DNA of 64,000 nt. It comes from Magnolia sinica. Its lineage: Eukaryota > Streptophyta > Magnoliopsida > Magnoliales > Magnoliaceae. Position 1 is the first letter of the stretch, and the number at the start of each line of letters is the position of its first letter. Both the position numbers and the translations under genes were made by a program. The stretch spans positions 55,767,528-55,831,527 of the forward strand of contig NC_080587.1 in assembly GCF_029962835.1 (NCBI RefSeq), in the 5' to 3' direction. Below are positions 11,332 through 23,088 of the stretch, piece by piece. The notes beneath the pieces were generated by a model. It made no database searches, was not told the DNA's origin, and was given only the letters and a program-made list of their open reading frames with translations.

Positions 11332-12130
11332 TCATCTTAGGTGAAGTGGGATTTTTATTCCTTCATTTAATATTTTCTTTAAAGGATTTTTTGACCTCTG
11401 CACAAATTTTATGGTTGATTTGAATTTACCTATATAAATCAACCCAGAGGTGGACTGGGATCTACCAAAAGCAAGACATTCAAATTTGTAATGTCCCAAA
11501 TCTCCACATGCATGGCAGATAGGAGTGTTTTTAGTGTTGCTTCCAAAAGCAACAAATTTCTTAGCCACAGGAGGTGCATGAGAGGGGCTTGATTTGCATG
11601 GTTCATATCCTAGTCCTCTCTTATCCCTAAGATTTCTTCCCATTCTTAGAAGTTTTTCAAGTTTTTTATTTCTTTGGGAAAATCTATGACTAAGTTCGAC
11701 GGAATGTTTTGATTTCTCTACTTCTATTTTCAGTTTATGATTCTCATATATTAGATGTGAGTTTTCTTATTTTAGTTTGTCATTTTCATATTCTAAATGA
11801 TTTATCTGCATGTTCAACTCTTTTATTTCTGAAATATGATACGTTGATGTCCATTCAAGCTTATCATTGTTGACATGGTATTATTGAAGATCATTGATCA
11901 AATGAGTGTTTATGGCTAATGCTTTATCAAGATCATTTTGCAATTCCTTGTTTTTATTTTTAGTAATGCCAAGCTTTTTTAGGATATTGATGCTATGTGT
12001 GTATAGTTGATCATATGCTTCATATATGTTTCCTTCTTCTTCTTCATCTGAGGAGGATGTATTTCTAGGTTCTTGCTCACCATCTCTTCAGTGTCTTTTA
12101 GATTAAGAATAACAGTTATGGTGGTGGCCA
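11332..12130 (-). pseudogene. copia Gag, Sirevirus type, with zinc knuckle
   Basis: Reading from 12130 leftwards, the minus strand gives an ATG-led leader. Next is an acidic serine patch (SSSDEEE) and a long helix-prone region rich in N, K, L and E, typical of Sirevirus Gag coiled coils. KRGLGYEP and the CCHC knuckle CHACGDLGHYKFEC follow (11476-11517, spacing C-x2-C-x4-H-x4-C). At least two stops interrupt the coiled coil. The UBN2-type N-terminal Gag domain was not found, so part of gag may be deleted. Gag would form the nucleoprotein particle. Confidence 0.75.
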
Positions 12131-13559
12131 TAATTCCAACTTCAGTTAGGATCTCCCTCTAGGTTTTTAAACCCCTCAAGAGGAACTGTCACGCCCCAAA
12201 CGCGGAAACCGGGCTCACAAAATTCCCGATCACCGAATCCTGTGCCGACAGCCTCTGTAGTACCCCATTCTCGGCTCCCAGCGTGCATACACCAGATTTT
12301 GATCCTGGGATCCTACAAGGAGAATTTTTTATTTTTATTTTTTTTCCAACATACATTTATCTCGTAAGAAGCATAACCACAAGTTTACCCAAATCACAAA
12401 GGCAACATCATCATCATATATCCACTAATATAAACAGTTGAATACTATGCTAAAAGGGAGATACATATATCGAAAATCAAAGCTCCAGAAGATAGTTGCA
12501 TTCTCCAAGCTCAATGCTGTTGCGACCTAACGCCACCTGCACGCATCTATCGTGCATAAGCTTATAAAAAGCTTAGAGGGTGGTGTAAGTGTGTGCGATG
12601 CACATGTCAAGCATATAGATATCAGAGTAAGCGGAAATACTGGCAATCCATAGATCGTACAATATCAGAGTAATGCGAAAACATGCTGGTAAGTCCATAA
12701 ATATCACCAGCCTTATCCAGGCTATGCGATGCAAAAACATAATAAGCCAATATCATATACTGAGAATGCACTGCAATATACAAAACTTGATGAGTCAACA
12801 AATACCTAGCAACCCAAAATGTCATATGCCGTGATGCAATATGCGGTGTGAATGTAATGACCAAGCTGGAGTGTGAAGTGGGGATGATAGTACGTAGTAT
12901 CACAAGCTATGGGGTCCATCACAAGGGACTTCTATCCAAACCAGTCTTATACCTAAATTTGAATAGATAGACTTAATGTGGTAGACTCCTAATCTCAGGT
13001 TGGTCGCGTGCCCCAACTGAAATCCTGGCCATTGTGAAGGTACACATATATCAATTAGTTGCGAACTACTAGCCCGAGTGGATAGTGAATAAATAAATGA
13101 ATGAGTATAATGCTGAGTATGTAACTCCCACTAGTATACGGCCCTTGTGCGCTCATGTATATCCATTCGGTCTAGACATTGGGGCATCTCCTGGCCACGG
13201 AGGTTTAGGAATTTTCACCCAGGTACATCTATGGCACCCGTATGCTAAAATCAAACATTTTTGGTATCCCATCTGGCCATCCACGATATGCCTATGGAGG
13301 CTACAGCCCTGATATCGCTATGGCATACAGTAGTCATATCATAAAATGCGTGATGCATGAGTCATATAATCCAGTCATACATCAATCTTGCGCATACCGT
13401 ATACTCATGTGGGACGACTCCGCCAATCAGGGAGTCCCATAAACAACCTGCTCTATGACATATGCAATGGTCAACCACATCTCATAACAAACATGCAGAT
13501 GATGTGTATGGGCATGTATCATGATGCTATGCTGTCACACACTCATAATCGGTATCAAT

Positions 13560-13740
13560 AACTAGCACCGATAATCAACATCGATAATCGGCCTCGATAA
13601 TCAGCCTCGATGATCAGCGTCGGCCTCGATAATCGGCACCGATAATCATCATCGATAATTGGCCTCGACAATCAGCCTCGATAATCAGCATCGGCCTCGA
13701 TGATCGGCACTAATAATTAGCATCGATAATCAGCACCTAT
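13560..13740. repeat. CGATAATCAGC minisatellite
   Basis: About a dozen imperfect copies of a 12-bp unit of the form CGATAATCRGCCT are in tandem. They lie inside the 12187-16681 solo LTR. The equivalent position in the 26964-31632 copy lacks the array, so it grew in this copy or shrank in the other. Confidence 0.75.
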
Positions 13741-13849
13741 GAGAATGAGCCTAACAAGGACTAAGGGAAGGTCACAATGTGGACATTTAACCATCATTGC
13801 CCATCAATGTGGATAGTTAACCAACATTGTTCCCAAGGAATGGCCCACA

Positions 13850-14660
13850 TAGAGCCAAACATATAGCGGGCTTATGGCCTCACACAATGGCCCAATACAC
13901 ATCACCATGGGCCTCTCTTAAGGGCCTAATACACATCATGATTGGCCTCACTCATGGGCCACATATGCATCACATTGGGCCGCATATACATCACAATGGG
14001 CAGCAATACATGGGCCTTAAACACATCACAATGGACCACAACCCATGGGCCCCGAATACATCACAATGGGCTACAACCCATGGGCCCCAAATACATCATA
14101 ATGGGGTCACAACCATGGGCCCCGAACACATCACAATGGGCCACAACCCATGGGCCTCAAATACATCATAATGGGCCACAACCCATGGGCCCCGAATACA
14201 TCATAATGGGCCGCATTATGTGGGCCTATATACACATCAAGTAAGCCGCATCACATGGGCCTAATACAAGCAAGTGGTCCTCATACCTGGGCCTCATGTA
14301 CATCAAAGAGGGTTGCATCTCATGGGCCATACATATATCACATCAGGCCTCACATATAGACCACACATACATCACACTAGGCCTCACTCATGGGCCTCAT
14401 ATACACAATAAGTGGACCCTGCACATGGGCCAGAAATACATCTCAATGGGCCTTACCAAATGGGCCGAAAATACATCTCAACGGGCCTTACCAAATGGGC
14501 CGGAAATACATCACAATGGGCCACGTCCCACGGCCTAATACACACCACAATGGGCCTTATCACATGGGCTGCAATTGCATCTAGGTGGGCCTTAAAGGAT
14601 GGGCCACAAATACATCAAGATGGGCCTCATGGATGGGCCGCACCAATGGGCCTCAAGTGA
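13850..14660. repeat. GTGGGCC/ATGGGCC-rich tandem-like array
   Basis: A unit of about 35 bp, roughly ACATCACAATGGGCC plus ACAACCCATGGGCCCC, repeats many times with drift. The copies are most regular at 14020-14210. The array is shared with 28950-29410 in the sister LTR. Confidence 0.8.
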
Positions 14661-16689
14661 GAGCTTGGGTTACACCAAAAATCATTTCAATAGTTGCAGG
14701 TGTAACATGTGTATCACTGTACATTATCATTCTATGGGGCACATGGCTCACTAATGATGATCAGCACTACCAAACATTGTCTATGTAAATCAACACTGTC
14801 CAAACATTAGACATATAAATCAGCATTGTCCAAACATTGTCCAGCACCGTCCAAGCATTGCCCATGTAAATCAGCACTGTCCAAACATCGTCCAGCACCA
14901 TCCAGAACAATCTGGACAATGTGGATGAAATAAATACATCACGATGGTCCCATTCTGGCAAAACAGATGTATGGGTTAAATAGATCACATACATCCAAGG
15001 TGGGTCCCAGCAAAAACAGATGGACGACGTGGATATAAAACATTTACATCAAGGTGTGGCCACCGTCCAGAAGATCTGGACGGTGCAGATATAATAAATA
15101 CATCAATGTGGATCTCACCCACATGTGTGGGGTGGGCCACGTCCTGGATGGACGGTGTGGAATACACTACAGAAATCAAGGTGGGTCCCACCTGCCCACA
15201 CGTGTAGGGTGGGCCCACTCCATCAAACAGATGGACGGTATGAATAAAACACATACGTCTAGGTAGGGCCCCACCGTCCAGACAGCTAGACGGTGTGAAA
15301 TATAAAACACATACGTCTAGGTACGGCCCCACCCCACACGTGTGGGTGGGTCCCACCCTCCAAAAAAAGGGATGGTCGGGATTGGTATTTCACATACCAC
15401 CTGATCAAACCCCAGAACTTGTGGGCGTCAACACATCACCATTAAGGTGGGGTCCACACGTGGCCAAACTGATGGATGGATGGATAGAATACATGCATCA
15501 AAGGGGCCCACCCTCCCTGGTAGATGGACTGCTTGGGTCGATAGATACATCACGGTGGCCCACACTGCTAACGCCAATCAGTAGCTGCGGTTGCTGGGAC
15601 CCACCGTTTAGATGGACGGTGTGGATGCAAAATACATTCAACGTGGTGGGGTCCCACTGCATGGACGGTGCAGATAAAACCCATAAATCACAGTGGGCCC
15701 TGCACACTGCAAGTGAACGGCCTGCATGAAACACATGCATCACGGTGGCCTAGCACCGTCCAGATGGTCTGGATGGTGTGGATGAAACAAATACATCACG
15801 GTGTGGCCCTACAGCACCATCTAAGCCAATCCAGCAGATGGACGGCTGGATGCACACATACATTGAGGTGGGTCCTCACGGTTGTACGGCATGAATCAAG
15901 TGGGCCACACCCATTATCTTCTTCACCATAAAAGAAAAAGGGAGAGAGAATGGTGAAAATAGGAGGGACTCCACCACTATGGGCCCCTCCTAGATACAAA
16001 ACATACATCAAGATGGGTCCCACTATAAGTGGGCCCTAAAATCATCAAAACCAAAAGCTATGAACACCCACCGTTCTTGCTTCTTCTTGGATCAATGGCA
16101 AGCTAGGCTCCTTGGCTACCACTTTGATGGAGGATGATGGAGATTGGACGGTGGAGATGGGAGATGAGGGGTAGGAAGATGGGCCACACCAAGCTCTCTC
16201 TCATGGAAGCTCTCTTGCTTGGACGATTGCTTGGGAGGAAAATGAGAGAGAGATAAGAGAGAGAGGTGATGTAAGGAGAGAGAGAGAGAGATGGTGAGTG
16301 ATGGATGGAGTGATGGGTGTACTTGACTAAGTATGGGTTGTAAGAGAGAGAGTTGACTTTGGGGTTGCTCTTGTACTTGACATGATGGGATGTGATGTTA
16401 TTGATTGATGGGACATGTTGTCTTGGGTTTAGCAAATGCACAATATTTTTCTTGAACTGAACGCAGGCCCACATCTTCTGGCCTGGGTATCGCCTCGGCG
16501 TCGGAACCATGGCGACGGCGCGGTCACAAGGGTACAAGTATCGGGTCGAGCTGACTCTGGAATACAGGGTACAATTCAGAATCACGCGCAAACGCCAGTT
16601 ACAGATCGCGGGTCGTCGAAACTCGACCGAGAGGACCGTAGAAGCCTACGGAATGGTACGGGCTAAGATACGGGTCTTATAGGAACCCT

Positions 16690-16700
16690 CTCTAATACCA
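16690..16700 (-). other. primer-binding site of the copia element
   Basis: The minus strand reads TGGTATTAGAG, one base from the tRNA-iMet-type site TGGTATCAGAG. It is preceded by AATTTCAAT, a context typical of Sireviruses. It lies directly inside the right-hand LTR, fixing the copia element as minus-strand. Confidence 0.75.
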
Positions 16701-17106
16701 ATTGAAATTGTGATTAGACCACTACTATTTAAGTATGGATGTATGACCAAGTGTCCTGGAGGGGGGTGAATAGGACTTTTAAAATTTTATGCCAATTTGA
16801 AATCCTAATTGCCTAACTTTAAACTAATTTGAAATAAAACTAAGTAAAGCAATTTAACTCTAAGGCTTCCAAGCAATAAAGGGTCCAATCACAGAAGCTA
16901 TGCTAGATATGCAACTAAAGCAACTAGCCTATAAAGATAAGTGTATGTGGGATGTGATTCCTATCAATCCTAGATATTCATCTAATCATGCATCATAATT
17001 AAGTATTCAAAGCACATAGCATAATTAAATAAATGCGCGAAGACAATCCCAAGCACAATCATATATAGTGGTTCAACTATGTGCCGACTCCACTCCCGAC
17101 TGATGT

Positions 17107-17835
17107 CAAGGTGTTCCGTATCCATTATAATATGCCCGTAAAGGCCGATACGTATAGGTAATGGCTATAACCGTTACGCGATATGGGGTGAAAAGGGACA
17201 ATTAGTTTTTTTATACCATATCAGCCGTTATGGTGGCCGTAAAGGCCATTACAGGTCATAATGACTGTTACTCCCATAATGGTCAAAAAATGATCACTTT
17301 TTTCTATTTAAATTCAAATTTCTCCTCTTTTTCATTTTTCTCATTCTGAAAACTCTCCTATATCATTTTACAACAGATTTCGACCACTCTTACTTTAGCT
17401 TTTAAGATTAAAATTGTGGATTGAGGTAATTTAACCGAATGGAATATCTGAGGGCCTTTTGTTCAAAAAATTGAAAAAGCAGTATTTATGCCTTTTTCTG
17501 ATTACTAGTTCTAATGCTTGATTTGATGTGTAAACATTAGAGACATAATCATATTAAACAATTCACTAGACAGCCTAATAAAACACTCTCAGTAAATAGT
17601 GGACCGTTACACTACTATAAACGTGTTCAAAATAAAAAAATGAATACATATTTGAAATATTTACATTATTATTGATTTTCTGGATATTTTTTTAGAATTT
17701 TTTGGGCAAAAGAAAATTTCCAACTGTTACGAGGATCGTAACGATCGTTACACTCCCGTATCGGCCATTATAGCCGATACCCGTATCAGTAATGGTGGTG
17801 ACCGTTACACCACCGTACCGATACAAAATACCTTG
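17107..17835. mobile_element. hAT-like non-autonomous element, 729 bp
   Basis: The ends are CAAGGTGTTCCGTATC and, read inward from the other side, CAAGGTATTTTGTATC, an imperfect 16-bp terminal inverted repeat beginning CAAGG as in hAT elements. The flanks ACTGATGT (17099-17106) and GCTGACGC (17836-17843) match at 5 of 8 positions, and all three differences are transitions, so they look like a decayed 8-bp duplication. Subterminal motifs such as CGATAC, TAACGGTCACC and CGTTAC recur on both sides. No transposase is present. Confidence 0.65.
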
Positions 17836-18088
17836 GCTGACGCACTCCCCCTTAGAGTGTGCCAGACTTCTCTATCAAATGGTTTTAAATCAGGTTGATA
17901 ATTAACCTTCACAACCAACATAAGGTTAGCTAAGGAATCTACACAAGACAACCTTAGAAGCCTACACAAGGCAAATAAGTCCTACATAAGGACAAACAAG
18001 TCCTCCATAAGAACACAACCAGGAACTTACACATGGCAACCTATGCCTACACAAGGCAACCATATCCTACACAAAGACACAACATATT

Positions 18089-21000
18089 TGTAAGACCCAA
18101 CCCGAGTTCTTGCGTGGGCATGTGTGTATATAGGTATGCATTTCATTTCTCATGGTCTCGCGGTCCTACCAATTGAATCCCGGCGACCCGCGACCTTTAG
18201 GTAGCGTTTACGGTCATCCTTGAGTCCGATCACATTGATCCGACTCAAATTAGCTCGAGACCTATGCCATCTCGTTCGTAATGTCGTTGCGGTTCCAACG
18301 ACGTGTCTTGTGCGTTCATCCGACTTATAGATCAAAAGTTGTGAGCATTTCACCATGTGGCCCACTTTTTGTACAAAAGCATATAGACCACTCTCATGGC
18401 ACAAGTTCTCATGCACACCACCCACACACACTACAATTCCCATGGAATAAATATTACCCATCTTAAACACTACCCACACCTAACCTACCCTAGCAAACAT
18501 TGTTTGTATCACTATAGGTCATGATTTCTTTCTCTAACCAAGGAGGGAGGGCAATGATGACTCTCCTACAACCCTCCCTTCCTCTCTCTCCTCCATCATT
18601 CTCTCATTTTTCTCTTCCATGGTGGAATCTCCAGCCCTCCCTCTCCCAATTTTCAGCAACTTCTCCTTCCTTTCTTCCTCCATCTAGCCACCACAAACTC
18701 ATCTTGACCATTGAACCTTAAGGCTTGGAGCTTAGTACTTAGTGTTGGTGGTAGCTTGAAGATTCAAGGTGGGTATTTTCCACAAATGCTAACCTCCCTT
18801 CCTTCTTTTATTTTTTTGTTTCTTCATGTAGGGAACAAGTGGGACCCACCAATCCATAGTGGGGATCCCATCTAACCCTTTGGATGTGCCTATTGGCCAT
18901 TCAGCATGCATGTGTTAATCCATGATGGGGCCATTCTCCATGGACCCCATCGTGATGTGTTTCATGATCTCAGCCCTCCTAAGGTCATTTAGACCTTTGT
19001 TTTATGGTGGGGATGGCATCCCCACCTCAGATTTTTACTATGGAGGTCCATGCATGCATAGATCCATAGATGAGCAATTGCATAATTGAACCTTCTTTGT
19101 ACATAAGGGATTTTTAGTGGCAAAACCCCTCTTGAATGGCCGATCTCCTCCTCTTATTTTCTCTATATCTTTTATTCCTTCTCCCTAAATAATTATTATT
19201 CATGGTGGCCCACCTAATGTGCAAGGCACATCCAACCGTCCATCCTTGTTGGGACGTCCATATGTCCCATTTTTTGGACATGTGGAGATCCACCTTGCTG
19301 TTCATTCACACATGCAAGGTTTGGATCATTCGAGAGTATATCCCAGATGTGTGTTTCCCATCTAGGTGGCCACACCTTAATGTGAATGAAGATTATTTTG
19401 CTGGAACTTTAATTGTGGACTGCACTAGGTAGCTATATACCTTACTATCCAGATTTTTTTTTAAGGCCATGTTGCTAATTGTTTGGGCTCATGTGTTGCT
19501 TTGTTTTGAAGAAGATAAGGGTGGGTTATTGGTATGTGGACCCCACCTTGATACATGCTGAAAACCTATCCCATGCAGCCCTTTTTGGGACGTCCAGGGC
19601 CTGGGCCTAAAGGCCTGGACGATCCAACATATGGGACCGTCCAGCCATGTTGGTGGAAGAGGGAAAGACCACAGTGTGATCTGATTTTGGGAAGGTGGAC
19701 AACTGATGTGGACCCTACCTTGTTGTATAGTAATGGAGGCACCCTTCCCTCCCTTTTTCCCTTGATTTGATGAGCATAGGCCCACTCCTTGGGTGATCCA
19801 AAATGGGACAGCAATCTGTAATTGTTCTACAACATTGTTGTCCATAAATTGTATGAATTATTAAAAATACTTTCGCTGCTTCAAAAAGTGTAAAATTTTT
19901 CAGAGAGGTGGCTCACCCATGATAATACCCACCTACAAAATCTTAGTGACAATGGACACATGTACTCATCATGGTGGTGGCTGGACTGGCCCACTATAAT
20001 ATGGTGTCGAGATCAGTCCGATTTTCAAGATAGATTGATTTATTTAAATGAATTAAAATATTTTCAGATGTCTAAAAATTCTTAAATTTTTTGTAAGTGT
20101 GACCAACTTATTTTAAGACCAACATACCAAATTTCAAGGCCAATGGACCTCTGTGCACACTGTGGCGAGGGCCAAGCTGGCCCACCACGTTGGGACGTCC
20201 AGGTATGTCCGATTTTCTGGATAGACTGTATTGTTTAAATTAATTAAAATACTTAAGAATATCCAAAAATTCTAAAATTTTGTGGAGGTGTGTCCCACAT
20301 ATGGAAGTATCACCTTATAAAATTTTAGACCCAATGGATATTTGAACTGGCTTTGGTGCGGCCGGGAGTGGACACTAGGCAGGGACGCCCAGGCTGGGGC
20401 GTCCAGCTTGCTTCGTGGGCCCACCTTGATGTGTTATATATCCCACCACCCATCCACGTGGGGTTCTTAGGGACTTAATCATCCTCCTTTTTTTGGTATT
20501 CAATTGGGGCCCATTGGGTGATTTTTTTGGGCCAGATACTCCAAGCCCATAGGGCTGCCTACACATGGGACATCCCTGCCTTAGGCTACTGCTGGGCCTG
20601 CATTCCAACGGCCTGGCCCATTTGATATATATGTTGCATATCCTCTCTCATTTGGTGGGGCCCACAGTGATATGTGTGGGCCATCAGGAATTAATTATAC
20701 TAAGAAATACTTCTATTGTTGAACTCCAACCAACCTAGAAATTTGGGGGGGCTGGAATTTGGCATTAAGCCCAATAATTGTTGCCTATAGATGTTCTTTT
20801 GGGGCAATATGGCTCACTAGATTTGAGGAGGATTTAAGTTAGTATCTTACTATTTTAATTTTATATTTTTTTTGGGCTTAATTAGTACATGATTAAAGGC
20901 CCATCCCAAATGGGATTCTTCTTGCGCTAGTCTCTTAGTTAAGTATGGGCCTTATAGCCTTGGTTGGGCTGGAACTTTTGATAGGCCCATTGAACCCTTA

Positions 21001-22831
21001 GGTCCTATATTTATCATGTCATTGTGATGGGTCTTATGGGCCAAATACTCAAGTAGTTAGGCCCTTGTTTACCCACTATAATAAATCTCTACTTGGGCCG
21101 AGGTGTGAGGCCCAACTTACTTGTGTTAAAAATATAAGGATTTCCCATATATTGGGATAATGAGCTGCCCATTGGCCCACCACAATGAGTGAACCCATGA
21201 CCCTTATGGTTGGGCGCTAACCTTGCTTAAGGGCCCACCAGGTTGCCTTTGTTTTGGGCTTAGTGTATGGCCCACTAGGCCATGGATTGATTGTGCCTTG
21301 GACCTTTCTTTGCATACATAGCAAGCTACCTTTTGGGACCCAATTGAGGTTGGATGTCCTCCTTGGTGGCCCTAAGGTAGGCCCATAGAGGCCCTTATAG
21401 GTGGTTGAAGGCCCACCTTGGGCCTGGCTAGGACCGTTCCTCCTTAGGATTTTAATTCTCTTAGTTTGTGGGTCATCCCAAAGTACTGGGCTCCCACTAG
21501 AGGATTTTTCTTCTCCTTAGAACACCTATCTATGTTCCTAAACCTTAACCCTCCTTAGGACAAAGGAATACATTCTACAAGTAGTACACTTACATCGTTG
21601 TGACCCATATGCATCATCTGTATGAATTGATTGCATTGTATGGTGGTCATTGAGGGATGGAGTTTCTCCCCTTGTGCACATTGAGTGCCTGAAACTTGTA
21701 CATGATCTGTGTGTGCGACTCATGATTGGCATCGCATTTCATGATGATATCACCCTTGCTTCATCAGATCTTTACCTCCACAGGGACATTTGTGGATGGC
21801 CGCATGTGAACACCGAAAATACTTGAGCATACCAGGTGCCTAGGATGCCCATGGGTGAAATTCTCAAAACTTACATGGTACCAAGGATCTGCTCCAACGC
21901 TGTGACCAGGTGAAATATATGAGCACACGAGGGCCTTATACCATTAGGCCGCGACTCCCACTGTTGTGTAGTCGGTTGGATAGGGGTGTGGCCTTACCTG
22001 CCTGGCGTGAGGAGGCATTGCTAGGTTGAGTCTGACCAGCTCGTAAATGGGTCTGCTACTGTCAGGCCTTGCTAGTGGTTAGCTGTTCACAGGCAAGTAG
22101 TGAGGTCCCTTAAGCTCGTTTGACTGTACGAGGTCTGTAGAGCGGCAGCCATTCAGTAGTGTAATGGACCCCAGTGATTTCCTTATGATTGGAAATATAC
22201 TTGACATATGGTTTGGTTATGAGCACTGGCATTACTTGCATCGCATTAGCATTGGTTGTGTAAGCCCCTTCATGCATTGCCTTAGTATAACTCTCAGTAC
22301 TCATTGCATGGTATTCATGATAAGCCTTGGTAAGGATAGTGATATTCTCATTGAGAATGCTCTTTCCCCGTACTTCCTGCTATTCTTCTATGCACCATTG
22401 ACACACACTTTCACCACCCTCTAAGCTTCTATAAGCTTATGCACGATTGAAGCATGTAGGAGACTCTAGGCAGGCGTCGTAGCAGCAGAGCGTGGAGTAG
22501 AGTTGGGCAGTGAGGACTCCAGTGTTGCTGATATCTCTCTCTTTTCTTATTACCTTATGTATGTTCTTTTAAACCTGATGTAAACTTGTAAAAGTTTAAA
22601 TTCTTAGTAGATTTTGTGATGTGTGCCCTTTGTTATTCTCAGATGTACTTGCTGTGATCTCGGGTATGCTCATATTGAAAAATGATTATACTATTATGGA
22701 AATCCTCCTTGTAGGATCCCAGGACCAGAACCTGCCTCAGGAGTCGAGAATGGGGTACTACAGAGGCTGTTGCGGTCAGAACCGGCCATCGGGTTCCTTG
22801 TGAGTCCGGTTACCAAGTCTGGGGCGTGACA
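18089..22831 (-). mobile_element. solo LTR of the 4.6-kb family, minus orientation, TSD ATATT
   Basis: Read on the minus strand it starts TGTCACGCCCCAGACTTGG and ends GGGTTGGGTCTTACA. Its first 140 bases match the starts of the other two copies (shared CTCTGTAGTACCCCATTCTC and TGGGATCCTACAAGGAGG). ATATT lies on both sides (18084-18088, 22832-22836). The interior is rich in TGGGCCCACC motifs and holds no retrotransposon genes. It is more diverged from the other two copies than they are from each other. ORFs at 18150-18721 and 19114-20608 are not supported as genes. Confidence 0.8.
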
Positions 22832-23088
22832 ATATTCTCCCGTCAGAGGCCTATGAAGGCCTTAGTAACTTAATGAGATAACCTCTGAATCCCAGTCCTA
22901 CATAAGGAAAGGTCTTCAGTATATCTAAACTCTAATGACTTACTTGTAAGTAGGTGAGCCCCGTTGTTAGCACATGCTGAATATGACCTTCCTTGTTGAT
23001 GAAGTGTCTTCAGCTCCCTTGATCCGCAACAGCTGTAGATGCTCCAATACAAGTCGTTGGTGTTAGGTCAAGGTATTATATAGAATCT

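Larger units (their letters stand above)
12187..16681 (+). mobile_element. solo LTR, 4.5-kb family with GTGGGCC arrays, TSD GGAAC
   Basis: The element starts TGTCACGCCCCAAACGCGG and ends ACGGGTCTTATA, the final CA having mutated to TA. GGAAC precedes it (12182-12186) and follows it (16682-16686). It is collinear with 26964-31632, including the first 130 bases, the 'catcatcatatatccac' block, the GTGGGCC array, the GA-rich block and the last 200 bases. No gag or pol lies inside, so this is one long LTR without its partner. It landed in the untranslated leader of the copia element, between primer-binding site and gag. ORFs inside it (for example 13827-15729) come from the repeats. Confidence 0.85.

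Noticed and set aside
13560..13740. Regular CGATAATC repeats that could suggest a CRISPR-like array
   Set aside because: The unit is about 12 bp with no unique spacers, and the locus is plant nuclear DNA inside an LTR. It is a minisatellite.
13827..15729. Cluster of plus-strand ORFs rich in H, G, P and W
   Set aside because: They translate the GTGGGCC arrays of a solo LTR; overlapping frames give similar peptides, which shows repeat origin.
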